Shown here one piece after another: positions 32,001-47,000 of a DNA stretch of 64,000 bases. Positions within the stretch are counted from its first letter, which is position 1; each line of letters opens with the position of its first letter. Both the position numbers and the translations under genes were made by a program. The notes beneath the pieces are model-generated. The model was not told the DNA's origin and searched no databases. It worked only from the letters and a program-made list of their open reading frames with translations. Source of the DNA: Takakia lepidozioides (taxonomy: Eukaryota; Streptophyta; Takakiopsida; Takakiales; Takakiaceae); contig CM060734.1 in the NCBI GenBank assembly GCA_030704615.1, positions 58,110,042 to 58,174,041 on the forward strand. The letters are read 5' to 3'.

Positions 32001-35000
32001 CAAATGTGAACCCAATCATGTTCGAGAGTAAGCTGTTCCAAGAGAAATGGAAATTTGATCGGAGTATATCTGGTGCCAAGAGGAACAAACAAATTTTGGG
32101 GATAACTCTGTCTACAATCAGAAGTTGATATGGGATTGGCGAGTCTAGTGCTGTAGGAGCTCCTTGTGGGTTTCTCACTCAGTATTTTGGCTTGCATTTT
32201 GGATTGTTTGTCTCCACAAAAGTTGCAGATTTTGTTTTTATTTTGGGCTAGTTGGAACGAGACAGGTCAAGGAACAACTTGATCTACAGTTTAGGCACAA
32301 AACATATAGAAGTTTGGTATCACATTTGCAAATTGACAACGGAGAGGGACTTTTGGCTGCAGGGTCGGAAGGAAAGCTTATCTTTCCTTACCAACGAGTA
32401 GGTATGATGTATGCTGTGCAAGCACTTTCAAATGCGCCTGGAGGAAAAGTTGTTACTTCTCTCGCTTCTGCGATAGTTGTATACCTCTTGTCAGTATATA
32501 AAGATGATGGTATGCTGTTGAAACTTGCACTTTCTGGCACGGATTTAATAAGAGGCCTAGAGATTGAGCTTGCTATGTTTGTGACAACTTTTCAACAAGA
32601 TAGCCCTCTGATGTGCCTCTCATGAGAAAGAAGTAGAAAATCAACAAATTTATGTTTCAGCAGGAATATGTTGTCCATGACCTGCTTTAGGATGGTTGTT
32701 GTTGTGGGTGAGCCATATCCATGAAATCCCCTACAAAGTTACTTTACGGCCAATGTTCACTAGGAACAGTCAGCGAGGACAAGTGTTTCACTTGGGAGAA
32801 TCAGGCTAAAGTCGCCTGTAAATATGTGAAGGGAATTGTGTGGCTCCTTGATGCACCCCTTCATACTGCTCATTCACAGAAAGCCTAAACAAAGAGATGG
32901 ACATTGCAGGAAATGAAGAGGTGCGGATTGCAGTTTTGGGGGCATTAGGTGCTTGGCTAGCAAGAGCTGGAGAGTGCGCCCCTGCCGAATGTGCCATGTT
33001 TTTTACTGCAGGCCTTAAGGAGAAAGAGATGCTCCGCCGGGCTCACCTTCGCTGCCTGCGAGTAGCCTTCAGAAACAGGGACTTACCAAGTCAGGTGCCA
33101 CAATTTAAGAGCAGCTTGAAACCAGAAGTCGAGTCAATGCCTTATGCGGTCACTGCTTACTAGTCAACATTGCCCTCTCAACTTTGCCAGTGAGGTGATT
33201 GGAATATGTATAACCGGCGGTATGTTTCTCGTGCAGCTGCGAAAAATAGTGGAGCCCTTGCTGATGCTAGTTAAGAGTGGTGCTTCAAAGCCTGCTCAGC
33301 GAGTGGATGGCATTTACTCGCTTCTACTTGTGGCCATGATTGCTGCAGTTGATATCGGATCTGGTAGGTGCCATGGTTCAATCTTCAATCTTCAAAACTT
33401 CAAAACTTAAAACTTCAAATTCAGCTGGCCTGTCACTGTTGCAGTTCTGGTTTTTTGCATATACTTTTATCTTCTGTCTCTGTAAGATTTTTCAAACCCT
33501 AGGTTATACTGACAGTTTAGGCTACATTCCATTATCTTCTCTTTGTAGGCACAGGGAGCAGTATCAAATTTCAATCCCTATGTTTGTAAGCATCTGATGT
33601 GGTTTGAGTGGTGTGATAAATAGGACTCCATATACCTTCGAAAGTGAGGATAACCAGTTGTAGCAACTGTGACTCTACATGCCTGCATGATCTAAGGGGC
33701 TGTCTGTGAATGTATCTTGTCACCGCCATGCTGATGTGAAGAAGCAATATATTAGCTTTCTCAGCCTTGGAGCTCTGTTATAATATGGACCTCCTGTCAG
33801 GAGTGGCAAAACCTGACTTCAGCATTGGATACTTTCAGTGACTTTTGGATTTTTCGCCGCCTTCCTGAGAGCCACAATCATTTGACAAGTTTTCCTGGCT
33901 AATTTGGGATGGTGACAGATGACAGACTTGTGAAAGAAAAGATATGGAGTACAGTTTTGCAAAAAGATTCAGCGCTACTGTCTCCTTCTTTGGTATGCCA
34001 CTCTTGAAGTGATGACAATTAGTCATAGAATATTTGACATGTGGTTGTTGTAATTGTGTCTTCATCAATCACTGCTTTCCTCTTAAATGCTAGTTGAAAG
34101 TCTTGCATGATGTGTTTGCACGTGGCAGGAAGAGGAGTGGTCTGCTTTGCACTCACCTTGTTAGACCTTGTTGCAGGTTGTGAGACTGCAACCAGACGAT
34201 TGCGTAGCTCTTACAGAAATGATTGAAGTTGTGGTCTTACAACACCCATCTAGGTTTGCACCTCCCTTTCCCTCTTCTTGTGAGAAAGGACTTCTATGTG
34301 AGTAGAGTCTGAAGAACAAACCTCCAAATTGCTTTGTTTTTGCAAAACTCTATGAGAGAGGATTCAGTTGAACGTTTGAGGATGGACACCCTTCACTCTC
34401 TGACATATGTTATTGCAGTAAGCGTACAAACCTCAAAGAATTGTTTCTTCATATTTTTCCCAGTAACAACTTGACGACTCTCTTTGCAGGGTGACAGCAA
34501 ATCCCGATGGGGCAGCAGAGCTATTTCAGGTGAAGCAAGAATACTGTCCTATGATCATATGACAGGAACCAATGTTGTTTCAATATTCTCTGGGCTGTTT
34601 TGACAACTAGAATGCTTGTTAGTCACGGCCAAACAGGTAGGCAGAAATTTTACATGGAAGGTCAAACCTCTCTGCACTGTATGCAGCTACTGGTGAACCT
34701 GCTGTGGAATCCTTCATGGGGCGTGCGGAAAGCAGCATCTGCAGTGGTTGCACGTTTCCACTCAGCTGATCTCTCGCTGTCTGAGGGTCTTTTTAATGCC
34801 TTTGGTGCTTGGCTTCCCGCGTTGGATGAACAGTATTCGCTCCTCAAGGCTGGGTAAGAGTAAGCTTGGAATATTGGGATCATACCTCATTGCTTTTCTT
34901 GCTACATCATGTGGATCACTGGTTGTGCAGGACTTACCCACCTGGTGGATGCCAATTTTTCTCCTCTTTGCGAAGCCACCTGCACATCAAGGCTATCCCA

Positions 35001-38000
35001 TGACCATTATATAGTTTTTGACACCATGATTTTGTGGGCTTTTCTCCCACGACGATGTTTGTTTGGGTTACATTTCTGTACCACCCGCCAGATACGGGCG
35101 GTAAATTAAGTGATGAACACCCTTTGAATCATCGGGATTAGGATGAAATTCTGAAAGAGGTGTGGTGGCATGGAGTTGTAGTGACGCAGGAGAGGCAGGT
35201 GCAGACAGCGTATTGCATAGTGTGCCAGCAGCTGAATTGCTGGCCAAGGCCTTACTGGCAGTGTCTGCTCCCACATTAGCAGCCCGCCCTGCCATTTGTG
35301 ATCAGCTTCTACTATTGTCTCATCATCCCTGTATTGCGAGAGGCCACCTCAAAGATGTGGTTTGGAAGGTAAGTTGATAGGATCATTTCAATAGAAAGGA
35401 AGAAAAAATTCATGTCCGTGGGAGGCCAAACGGTCCTAAGGGATACAGAACAAAACTGAACCATCGCTTTGGCTCACGAACAAAACAGAATCAAGTGAAA
35501 ACAAAAGTGCAGGGTCCGTGAGAGCTTGTTCACAGTTGTGGGCTAGGGTGATGTTTACAGGGTGGTCATAGGCACTGTTGAGTACGAACACTTTTTCAAG
35601 GATCAAGTTCAGTTCTGATTTTGTTAATTGTGGATGTGGAGAAGCAGTTGTCCCAGGATACATCTGTAGAAGTTTCTGGATAGTGTGGGTTGCAGTAATG
35701 CACTTGGCAGTTTGATGTTCCTGTTACTGGTCAGCTTGCAAGACTTCAAGGGAAAGTCATGTGATGATCTCCATTGGGAAATTGTTAATAATTTACTAGT
35801 TGTTCAATACGAGGTTTTGCATGTTTCAACGTTATAAAGCACCATTTCAGGTTTTTGTAAATTTGTGGTTGATCTGTGTATGAGATTTGCTTCTGGTCAC
35901 ATTTTGTTCTTGTTATCATTGTAATGACTTCGTTGTAAGCAAGTTAAATATGGTCTGATTGGCACTTACATTGGTACAGGCTGCTGTGAAGAAAATGGAA
36001 AAACAAGGCTTGAACATGACCAGAATACTAGCATCTGATCCTGCTCTGGTCTGCAAGGTAATCTAAGTATGCAATGGTCCACACTGTACCTAATTGTGAC
36101 AAGCAAGTATCTAAGCCAAGGGTTTCATTAGCTGGCACGTCACTACTATAGTAGTGTATGTTGGTACCTTCAAATACAGTGACACCACCAGTGGCTGGTT
36201 CATGAGGTCACCAGAAAGTAGAGAGGCACTGCTAGTACATGAGCACGGATGATATTTTCCCATGACACACAATTATTGAATCTGCGCTTTTCCATCTTGG
36301 TTAAAGAGCTATGCACTATGGTTATGTGGCCGTCCAGGAAGACACTAAATTTGGCTTTACTTGGGGCTTCTGACCTGTGACTGTCCCTAGTCTTGGGCCC
36401 ATGTCCTATTATACGTTCTTCTTGAACATTATGACTACCAAGAACTGGATTATTAACCTGAAGATTTATATTCCAGCCCGAAGGAGTGTGTAGAGGTGTG
36501 CACTTCTAGGGATCTTATGGCAAGAAGGTTGAGTGCTATTGTGCTTTGTTGGAGGTGTAGGTTCTGCTGGGGTCGAGTGGCTTGATTAGCACACGGACAT
36601 CTGAGTCACAAGCTGCTATTCATGCGCTTTCCACGGCTATGCAGACATTTCCGAAGGAATTCTTTCCTCAGTTCCTGTGTGTATGTACCCTCTTTGGGAA
36701 TCATGTTTAGCATAGTGATGTGCATGTTCCTGACTGATGACAATCCTGTCGTTCTTTACCAAGCTGAGTAGAGTATGTACTCTTTTGTTTGCTGTTTTAT
36801 GTTGCTCTGCAGTTATAGTGACACAGACACTCAGATCTGTTTGAATTGTTTGTCTGCCATTTCCTGTTTAGGAACTGGACAATCTTGGAGATCGAACTCT
36901 TCATGATGCCGTCACTCAGAATGATATCATGGTATCTTGTTTCCATAAAGCTCATGTCTTCCTTTTGTGCTTGGCAATGAGCATATGAACCATCCTTGGT
37001 TGTGTGACAAGGTTGTCCAATTCCAGTTCACCTGTGAATTCTTGTGAATAGCCTGATTGCTGTGAAGATGGATGCATGGTTACAGATACTATTTAACAGA
37101 GATTATGCCCTTGATTTGAGGTTGAATTGGAGACTGGTTCCAAATTTAGACCAGAGATTTGAGCAGATTGTGTTCAACTTGCACAAGTGAAGATACATGA
37201 CTGCTGTAAAGCTTTTTTCAGTTCATTTGTTGAGTATGTTTGAACTACTTCCATCTGGGCCCTACATACCTAGCTGTCTCACTTGTGGATCTTCTACCTG
37301 ACAGATCCTAAATACAACAGATGGAGTGCTGTCAACAGAGCAAGGTGTTTATGTTGCAGAGGCTGTGATGGATAAGAATGTCAGGCATGCAAGGGGTCGG
37401 TTCAAGATGTATGGCGATTCAGCAGATGAGGTTTCATGTCAACCCTTTCTCTGTTTGTGTTTTTCCGTTGCTGACAAATACTCAAAGTTATAAGCTGGGC
37501 CTTTGCATTATCTTGCTATGATTAGGTTAAGTGGCTTCCGCTTAGTACATCTTGCCTCTCATGGGAAAGAACGGAACCCTGATAAAATTTTGAGTTCAAA
37601 ACCCACCAACTCCTGTCCACATTCTGCATCATTGTCTTTTTACAAGCTCTAGCATTCATTGCAGGAAGAGCCACCTGCAAAGGAACCATTGAAGACTATA
37701 CGACAGAGTTTCACCAAAAAAGAGACTGTGATTTCTGGGAAAAGGGACGCTTCAAAGGCAACAAAGAAGCCTGGTAGGTGCTTGCTTTTACTTTGCCCTT
37801 GTTCTAGTTAGAGCATTTAGCCAATTTCCTGTGATTTCCAAGGACTACACATGAGAAAATTGGGTGGTTTTGTAAGTCAATCCCTTGATGCTGGTCTTGT
37901 AAATGCTCGCAGGTGAAATCGACAAAGCAAGGTCAGCTAAAGAGGAAGCTCGTGAGTCACAATTGAGGGAGGAGGCTGCCATTCGCATGAAGGTGCAAGC

Positions 38001-41000
38001 GATTCAAAAGAGATTGTCTTTGGTGCTGGAAGCTCTGGGTGCAGTTGCCTCAGCAAATCCATCATTTGCACATGAGCAACTGCCTCTGCTGGTGAGAGCT
38101 CTATTTTAGATTGTTGTTATAAGAACTTGGGTTATTAATTGTAAGTCAGTACTTGCATGTCATTTAAGGTACACGGAGTATCTGAAAAGTAAAGTGATTA
38201 TTTGAAGGTGCTTTGTTCTGAGACCTTGGAAGGGAGCACCCAGAAAGGAAAGCTCATGGGTTGCTGCTTGTGCAGGTTGATCGGGTTCTCCCGTTATTAA
38301 AATCTCCCACTGTGAGTGCTGAAGCCTACCAGACAATGGAGAAGCTGGCTGGCTGTGTGGCAGCCCCTCTAAGACACCTAGGACCAGATATTGCAGCCAC
38401 ACTCAGGATGGTGGCGTTGACATCAGTTTTGGAGGAGTTGGAGGCCCCTGTTGGAACCATAGGGTCAAACCGAACAAACAGGCCAGCTGTGGTGGATAGG
38501 GTGGTAGCGGGTTTGGTGTTGGCTTGCAAGGATGGGCCCCTACCTGCTCCATCTTTTGCTCTCGTCTTTCCGGTGAGATAATGTTTACCTGAGTATCATT
38601 TGCTATCTTGTTGTTCTCTCCCTGTGCACATCTTGTTGTCCTACTTATCTCATGGGCCCTTGGGGCCCCCTGTAGAGGTTATAAAGGTCTCTTTCTTTGT
38701 GCCCCTCTCTTTGCAGGGAAGCAAATTATACATTTTCTTCATCTTTCATTTTCTATGAAAAAATCTCCCTATCACAAACCAACGCAAGACAGTATGAACT
38801 AGATACTTACCTTTCTATTTGAGTGACAGCTGACCATGTTGGCACTGGATGGAACAAGCAGATTGTGGGGCAAGTATTGCTGGCACCAAAGAAGACGAGG
38901 CTGCATGACGATGTGCTCGGGGTGTTAGCCTGGCATTCCTCCCCTGCTATGCCGTTGCCTCGCCTCCGGATGCTGGCTGTAAGCTCCTCAATTCTACCTC
39001 AAGTGTCTTGTCTTCCTGTTTCTCCATGCCTTCCTTCAGCAAAGCATCTTGAGCAGCTGTGCCAGTTCTAGTGTTTTCAGCTGGTATCTTATTGCAAGGC
39101 GGAGCCGGTTGGCTTTGATGAATTTGTCTGTAGTCCAAGGTGTGAACGCTTAAATGATAACTATGTTATTGTCATGCTTGATATGCAGGTTCTGTACCAT
39201 GTGCTTGGATGTGTGTCTTCTTATCACCTCAGGGTTATCCCCCTGTTGAATGAGCTTTGCAAAGGGCTAGAGGCTCAGGACTTGGCTGAGGTCAGAACTT
39301 AATAATCATCTTTCTGATTCCTTGCTATATGCAACATTCCATTCTACGTATGTTTCTCTGTTGCAACCATGAATCGTAAGTCTTTTGAGGCTGGGCTGGA
39401 GCAGGCATTATCAGGGTTGTACTCAGAGCATGCGTATGTGCGGTATGCTTGCTTGAATGCGGTGAAAAATGTGCCAGCCCTTGGTAGACGAGCTGCTCTC
39501 AAAGATTTAACTGTTGCAACGATACTCTGGGTAGCTCTATATGACCCAGAGAAGGTGTGTTACACAGTTCTTTTGAGCTGCAGTCACATATTTGTTCTTG
39601 ATACGTTTCTTTTCTGCCCGACAGCTTCCAAGTACTTGTTCTGCAATGGTTGCATATAATACACTGGATCAAGTTTTATCCAATGGTCATACATCTCCTT
39701 GATGCTAGTTTATGTCATTTTCCCAAATGGTATGTGATGGGATATTGTCCTTTAACTTTCTTCATGTGATAGTCAAATGCAGAACTTGCGGAAGAGGTCT
39801 GGGATCTATATGGTCACGAGTTGGGAACAGACTATGCAACAGGGCTCATAAGGGCCCTTGCACATGCTAATTTCAATGTGCGACAAGCTGCTGCAGAAGC
39901 CATAGCTGCAGCTATGGATGAGTACCCGTCTTCTGTTCAGGTTGGTTGATTTGTTATAGATTTTTTGTTTCAGGAATAATCTTTTCTTAATGCTTTGTGA
40001 GGGGCATGGGTGCCAATTGGAGAGATTAATGTACTTATTGTAACATCTCTATGCTGAAATGACCATGGATTTTTTTTTACGCCTCAATTTGTGTATATTG
40101 TTGCAGGAAACATTGTCTTCTTTATTTGCCCTCTACATACGGGAACTACCAATTGGACATGGTCCTGTGGACTCAACTTGGCGTGGAAGACAAGGTGTAG
40201 CTTTGGCGCTGCTTGCAGCAGCTGATGTTCTTACGGTTAGAGACCTGCCAGTGGTTTCGACTTTTCTCATCTCACGCGCACTGGTACGTGGGTTCTTGTT
40301 GGCATGTTGAAGGCCTGCATCTAATTTTGTCCAATCTTGTTTGATTTTTACTCATCCTTTTTACTACGATGGTTCTCTGTCCTCATTTGGAGAAAATGTG
40401 AGTTTGCTCTTGGCAGGCGGATTCAAACCAGGATGTGCGTTCAAGGATGGTAGATGCTGGTGTTGCTATTATAGATCGGCAAGGCAAAGACAATGTGGGG
40501 TTATTACTTCCAATCACTGAAAATTATCTGGATAAGAAGGTCTACCTCTTTTCCCATTTCTTGTCATTCAGTTGAATGCCCAAGGTTTTCTTTCCAAAGG
40601 AGATTGATGAGAGATGACATCAGATTTGAGAGATGACAAATCAGATCTGGTACCTATTTGATAGTTGTAGCCAAGGATGCAATCTGTTCATGAAGATCAA
40701 GATCTAAGTGAGATCCATTGTCTGGTTGGCAGGCAGCAGATGAAGAGCGATATGATTTAGTGCGGGAAGGAGTTGTGATATTCATGGGTGCTCTTGCAAA
40801 GCATCTTTCTTTGGTATTGATTCTTTCAATTATACCAAGCTTATGTTGGTCTTGGTGTTGGTGCAAAATAGGATTCTAGGGGTTGGATCTACTTGTCTTA
40901 TTTGCAAATAAGGGCTTACTTTTGTGGGGTTGTCCATGCTGTGGAAAGCATGGAGTGCATATGGACTTGCTCACTGATAATGACGATGGTGTGCAGGATG

Positions 41001-44000
41001 ATTCAAAAGTGTCAGCTATACTAGAGAGGCTACTGGAAGTCCTGAACACTCCTTCAGAATCAGTGCAACGTGCTGTTTCCAATTGTTTGCCACCTCTGAT
41101 GCAGTCGCAGCAGGTATTTTTGTGACATGACATTCTACTCATGCGAGGTATATTACCATGAGGGGGTGGTGGTTTCACTGCATGGTTCACTATTCTCAGG
41201 TGTAGAGTATTAAATCCTCTAAATCTGATCAGCCCTTTCTAATCTTTAGGGGTTCTGTGTTTAGTGTGAAATATGGTATGTGTGTGGATGCAGTACCGGT
41301 ATAGACTGTCACCCGTTGGGTGAGTTTCCAATTTGACTGCAGGATAATGCGCCAGTGCTGATTTCAAGGCTTTTGGACAGACTGATGAAGTCTGATAAAT
41401 ATGGAGAACGTCGCGGAGCAGCTTTTGGATTGGCAGGTGTGGTCAAGGGTCTTGGAATCTCAAGTCTGAAGCGCTACGGAATCATGGATGCTCTGAAAGC
41501 AGGCCTAGAAGATAGGTGAGTTAGTGTCTCTGGAGGTTCTGGTTTACAGTGCTCCAGTAGCCTCATGTATAGCCTGCAGATTGATGTCCCATCAAAAGTG
41601 TTTTCATTTGGCGATCACTTGTGCAGGAACTCTGCCAAAGCGCGAGAAGGAGCTCTGCTAGGTTTTGAATGCCTCTGTGAAAAGCTGGGTCGGATATTTG
41701 AGCCGTAAGTGGCTTCTAATCCTTGCCTATGCTTGTCATCAAAAGTGTTGCTTTGTTGATAAGATAACTAGGAATGGAATCATGGATGCTCATTTTCCTT
41801 TTGCCAACAATAAAAGAAAACAACTTCAAGTTGTGAGATTTGTATGCTGCAAGTGACAGAGGAAGGGTAATAACCAGTTGAGGGCATGGGGATGCAGATA
41901 TGTGATTCACATTTTGCCAGTTTTGTTGGTCTGTTTCTCCGATCAAGTTGTCGCGGTGCGAGATGCGGCAGATGCTGCGGCACGTGCTATCATGGCCCAG
42001 CTCAGTGGACAAGGCGTCAAACTTGTTCTTCCAGCTCTACTTAAGGTGCTCCCATTGGGATATCAAGAGACTAGTTGTTTTCTTTGTCCAGGGTCTGTTC
42101 ATAACTTCCGAAATGTCTTAAAGAGTGAGAAATATGGTGATTGTAGCTTTCTTCACTGGTTGGTTGGCACTTCATGGACAGATGCAATTGTACGAACACT
42201 GAGAAGGCATGTGAGATTACTCTTTCCTTTTGCATTGTTCTTTCAACTTGTACACCTTGCTAAACAAAGATTGTCCCATTTGCTTTTAAGCTGTGGGTTC
42301 AGAGATACAGCACATGCCCAAAGGAACTCATACTGGTGAGGGTGGTTAGTTTGAACCTTGAATTCTGCATGGATGTAGGCCTTCCCTTCAGAACTTTGTT
42401 ATTCTTTCATGCTATCTGTCTAATGTTGTGTAACTTCCACGTTTTCTGGAGCGAAGGGACTGGAGGACAAGGCATGGCGTACGAAGCAAGGCAGTGTGCA
42501 GCTACTTGGTGCCATGGCCTTTTGTGCTCCTCGTCAGCTATCCCAGTGTCTTCCCACCATTGTTCCAAAGCTCAGTGAGGTGTATTGATTGCTAAATACA
42601 CATCCTGCATTCTTCCAAAGTACTTGATTCTATCACAGTATGGCATTCTTTTGGAGGTTTGCATGCATTGCTGAGCCCACTATGAAACACTGGAGATGTG
42701 AATGTGAGGACGTGGGTTAGATCTGACATGGCTGCGTTGTAAGCTTTCCAATATTCAATCAGCAAAGTGACAAGACGAATAAGAGCAGTGGAGTTCTAGA
42801 TATTTAGGAATGATATATTGGTATCAAATTTGAATGCGGGAGGAGATGAGTCTAAGAATTGCAGGAATGATATGTGCACAGGTCTTGACTGACACGCATC
42901 CCAAAGTACAAACAGCTGCGCAGACTGCATTGCAGCAGGTACGTAGCTGCAGACAGCTTGCTTGGCCTCACTCTCTTGGGTGCCTCTTTGGTTTTTCTAC
43001 AGGCAGTGTGATAGGGGTAAGGGTGGTTGTCAGGTTGGGAGTGTGATCAGGAACCCTGAGATTGCTGCACTTGTTCCAACTCTTCTTGTGGGAATAGCAG
43101 ATCCCAACGATCACACCAAAACCTCACTTGACCTTCTTTTGCAAGTAAGTACATTCTCGTTAGGAAAAGAAATTGATCTTCCTTTTGTTGTGTTGCGCAA
43201 TATAGGGTGCTCAGTACATTGGTGGTTTCGCTTGCTATTTGTTTCCTGCTGAGTTCTACAAACCGCTGGTAGTCCATGAGAAAGCCTGACGTAACCGACA
43301 TCTGTTTAGCTACAGAGGCAAAGTTGACCATGATGTCATGTCAAGCCAGGTTGTTGCTTTGTTCTCTTATGCATTCTGATAGCTTCACCGAAAAGTCGGT
43401 AGGAAGTAGAATCTTACCTACACAGGCTAAGTGTAGGCAGAGGCTGAATTGTGGAAGTTTTGCAGACTACATTTGTCAACTCAGTGGATGCACCATCCTT
43501 GGCGTTGCTTGTCCCCATTGTCCACCGCGGCCTCCGAGAAAGGAGTGCAGAAACAAAGAAAAAAGCAGCCCAAATTGTTGGCAATATGAGTTCTCTGGTA
43601 TCAGAGCATAAGGACATGCTTCCCTACTTGGGTCTGCTGCTACCTGAGGTTAAGAAGGTAATCATCAGAATGCATTCTTGCATAGACATGCTAGCCAAAG
43701 TTGCAATCTCCTTTGAGGGCTTTGGTGAGGGGGTACTAGTATGAGCTCCTTTTTTTGTACAGTTGGATTGCAAGGGGTTTGTCAGGCTTAAGTAGGGGTC
43801 TGCTTTCTGGAAACAGGTTCTAGTGGATCCAATTCCTGAGGTGCGTACAGTTGCAGCAAAAGCTCTTGGTTCACTAATTAAGGGCATGGGAGAGGAGAAC
43901 TTCAAAGACTTGGTTCCATGGCTCTTGGAAACCCTGAAATCTGAGACCAGCAGTGTAGAACGATCAGGAGCTGCGCAAGGTTTAAGTGAGGTATGTCAGT

Positions 44001-47000
44001 CAGGTTCTGGTGAGCAATTTTAGCAAGTGTCTGTGATGTGTTTGCTGAGCATATTATGAACTTGATGGCAGCTTGAGCATACTTCCAGCAGCCCACATTC
44101 ATGCAGTTTCTAGTTTCGACTTTTAACTCTTTCGTTCCAGCGGAAAGTTCTTTCCATGTTCAATCTTGCTCATGACTGTTCATCTCAAGGTTTCAATAGT
44201 TTCTTTATCTTTTTTATGTAGTTTGCATGGGTGAAGATCCGCTGACAAAGATTCACCATCCTGTTTCCTTGTCTGTTTCTGCTAACAGGTTTTGGCAGCA
44301 ATAGGAACAACCTACTTTGAGTCTCTGCTACCTGATGTGATATCAAATTGTTCACACCAGCGTGCTGCTGTTCGTGATGGGTATCTTACACTCTTTAAGG
44401 TGACTGTTTCTTTTCTTATTGCCAATCATTTTGTGATACACTGTCCGGGGTTCTCTCACCAAAGAGACGCTCTCTTCAAATCTATCAAGGGAATTTTGTG
44501 CCTGTACCCCTATTTACCAACTTTGAAAGTCTTGAGGCTGAGCCAAAAGCCCAGGCCCTCCTGAGGCCTAGTTTTTGAGCAAATCACACACAGCAGATTG
44601 ATGCTTGTGTGAAGGGATTTCTAGAGGATATCTGGAAAACCGATTAATTCTATATATGAAGGTAAGTCTTACTACCCACGCCAGCCCCTGACAGAGGTAG
44701 GTTCTGTCCCTTTTGTTCCCGCTCAAACTGGGCACGGGGTCAATGGCCACAAGGCTACGGCAAACAACGTCTTATGAGTACAATCTTATTGCCAATCATC
44801 CAGTTAGTGTACAGGAGGCCACTCCAACACTGACACCGTCTCATCTGATTTTGTGCAGTATCTACCTAGCTCACTGGGCCCTGTATTTCAGCAATATCTG
44901 CAACGTGTCCTGCCAGCAATATTGGATGGTATGTTATTATGTTCTATGTTGATGTACTTCAAAAGAGCGAATGAGCATCACCACTCTGTCCCTTTTTGCT
45001 TCAATTGCGAGCTTTTTGCTTCAACCCATTTATACTACCTGTTATGCTGCCAAAATTTGACATCATCTGATTTGGTCAGGTCTTGCTGATGAAAATGAGT
45101 CTGTGAGGGATGCTGCTTTAAGTGCCGGACATGTCCTCGTCGAGCATTATGCTGCAACGTATGTCGTGAAACTTTTGTAGTCATCCTCAATTGTTTGGAC
45201 TTGTAAATTCTAGTGCTCAGAAGGTAAGAGCATATGTGGTCTCTGGTTATAGAGTCCACCCCCCAAAAGAGGGCAATATCTGCACGGGGAAGAGGCGCTA
45301 ATTTATGCCAACTCCAGTTGGCTTCCGCTTTCTTCATGTTCTCTTGAGGGGCTAGGTGTTTGATGTGTTGGTCATTATGATGCTCAATTTAAGTCTGGGA
45401 GTTTTTCATCAGCAAATTGTATTCTTGGAGAATTGAGCTCTGTGCATGTTGACAAGTATAGTGTAGGCTTGGTTATTCAGCAAATTGTGCACTTCTGAAA
45501 GAGTTGAGCTCCACTTGTATTCATTCATACTTAAGGTAACAGTTTCTTACTGTCACTTTCCTTGGTTCCAGCTCTCTACCACTTTTGCTTCCTGCGGTGG
45601 AGGAGGGAATCTTCAATGATAACTGGCGTATCCGTCAAAGCTCTGTGGAACTTTTGGGTGATTTGCTTTTCAAGGTATGTAATTGTTGCATTTCACAATG
45701 TGAATGCAGTTTGCAGGTCTGCACTGCTGAGCTGAAGCAGAACAAAGAAACTAACTTTGTAATGTCCACAGGGTGCCACAAGGGCCCACGTAAAAAGAAA
45801 TTATCATTTCAGTTAGAGAGTGGAAATTGTAGCTAATTTGCATCTTTTCAACTGAGTGGTACTGTCTTTGGCTGCCTGATAAAAATACTTGCTGAAGCTC
45901 ACTAGGCATGTTTTTATGTGGCACACAAGCTCACAAGGCTTGATGACCTTGGACTGTAGGTGGCAGGAACTTCAGGCAAAGTGGTAATTGATGGTGGTAG
46001 TGATGATGAGGGGGCCAGCACGGAGGCACATGGGCGGGCTATTGTTGATGTGCTAGGTAGGGAACGCCGCAATGAGGTTTTGGCAGCTGTTTATATGGTG
46101 CGCTCAGACGTTAGCCTTACTGTCCGGCAGGTATTCAACCTTGTCCACCTCTTAAGGTTTTAGATGGCTTTGGAGTTATATCTGAATCACTCGGCTTTGC
46201 AATCTCAGCATGCAATGTTGACTCAAATTTGCATATCAATTCTGGTTGCAAGCCGGAGGAAGCACCTGTCAAGTTGTTCCATTTGGTGCTTTGTTGCGTT
46301 AAAGCTGGTTTATGTGCTGTCTAAGGTGCCACTTGTTTCCTGTTTCATTTTTTCTTATTGCATGTACTGGTTTCCAGGCTGCCTTGCATGTGTGGAAGAC
46401 TGTGGTGGCCAACACCCCCAAAACTTTAAAGGAAATCATGCCTGTCTTGATGAGCACCCTTATTTCTTCACTGGCCTCAACATCTTCAGAACGCCGTCAG
46501 GTGCGGTTGTTGGTTCGAAGGACAGTGGTTGCTTTGTTAACTACAGTGTAGATTCTGTTCAATATACAGGAGCTTATTTTTGCAAGGTGGTGATTTGCAG
46601 AACACTACTTGTATTCTGCTATTTTCTGTAGTTATGATTCAGAAGCCATCCACCCTTCCTGTTTGTCAACACACTTCAACTGGTTTCTTAAATCAATGCT
46701 TTGTTTCCCTTTGCATAGGTTGCTGGCCGCTCACTAGGTGAGCTTGTGCGAAAACTAGGCGAGAGAGTACTCCCATCCATCATTCCTATACTAGCTCGCG
46801 GACTGGAAGATGAAGTTGCAAGCACACGACAGGTCAGTCATCCATGCTCATGCCTGACAGGATCCTGTTTGCATAGTGACATTAAAGCCAAGTACTTACA
46901 ACCTTCTTGTTTGGTGGGATATGCAGGGCGTATGCATGGGTCTTAGTGAAGTCATGGGAAGTGCAGGCAAGCACCAGCTTGTGGCATATATGGCGGAGCT

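Noticed and set aside
34351-34419. Exon-like stretch between GCN1 exons 9 and 10
   Set aside because: It has plausible splice sites, but joining exon 9 directly to 34490 gives the conserved order and correct phase; including the stretch breaks the frame of the 40-base exon.
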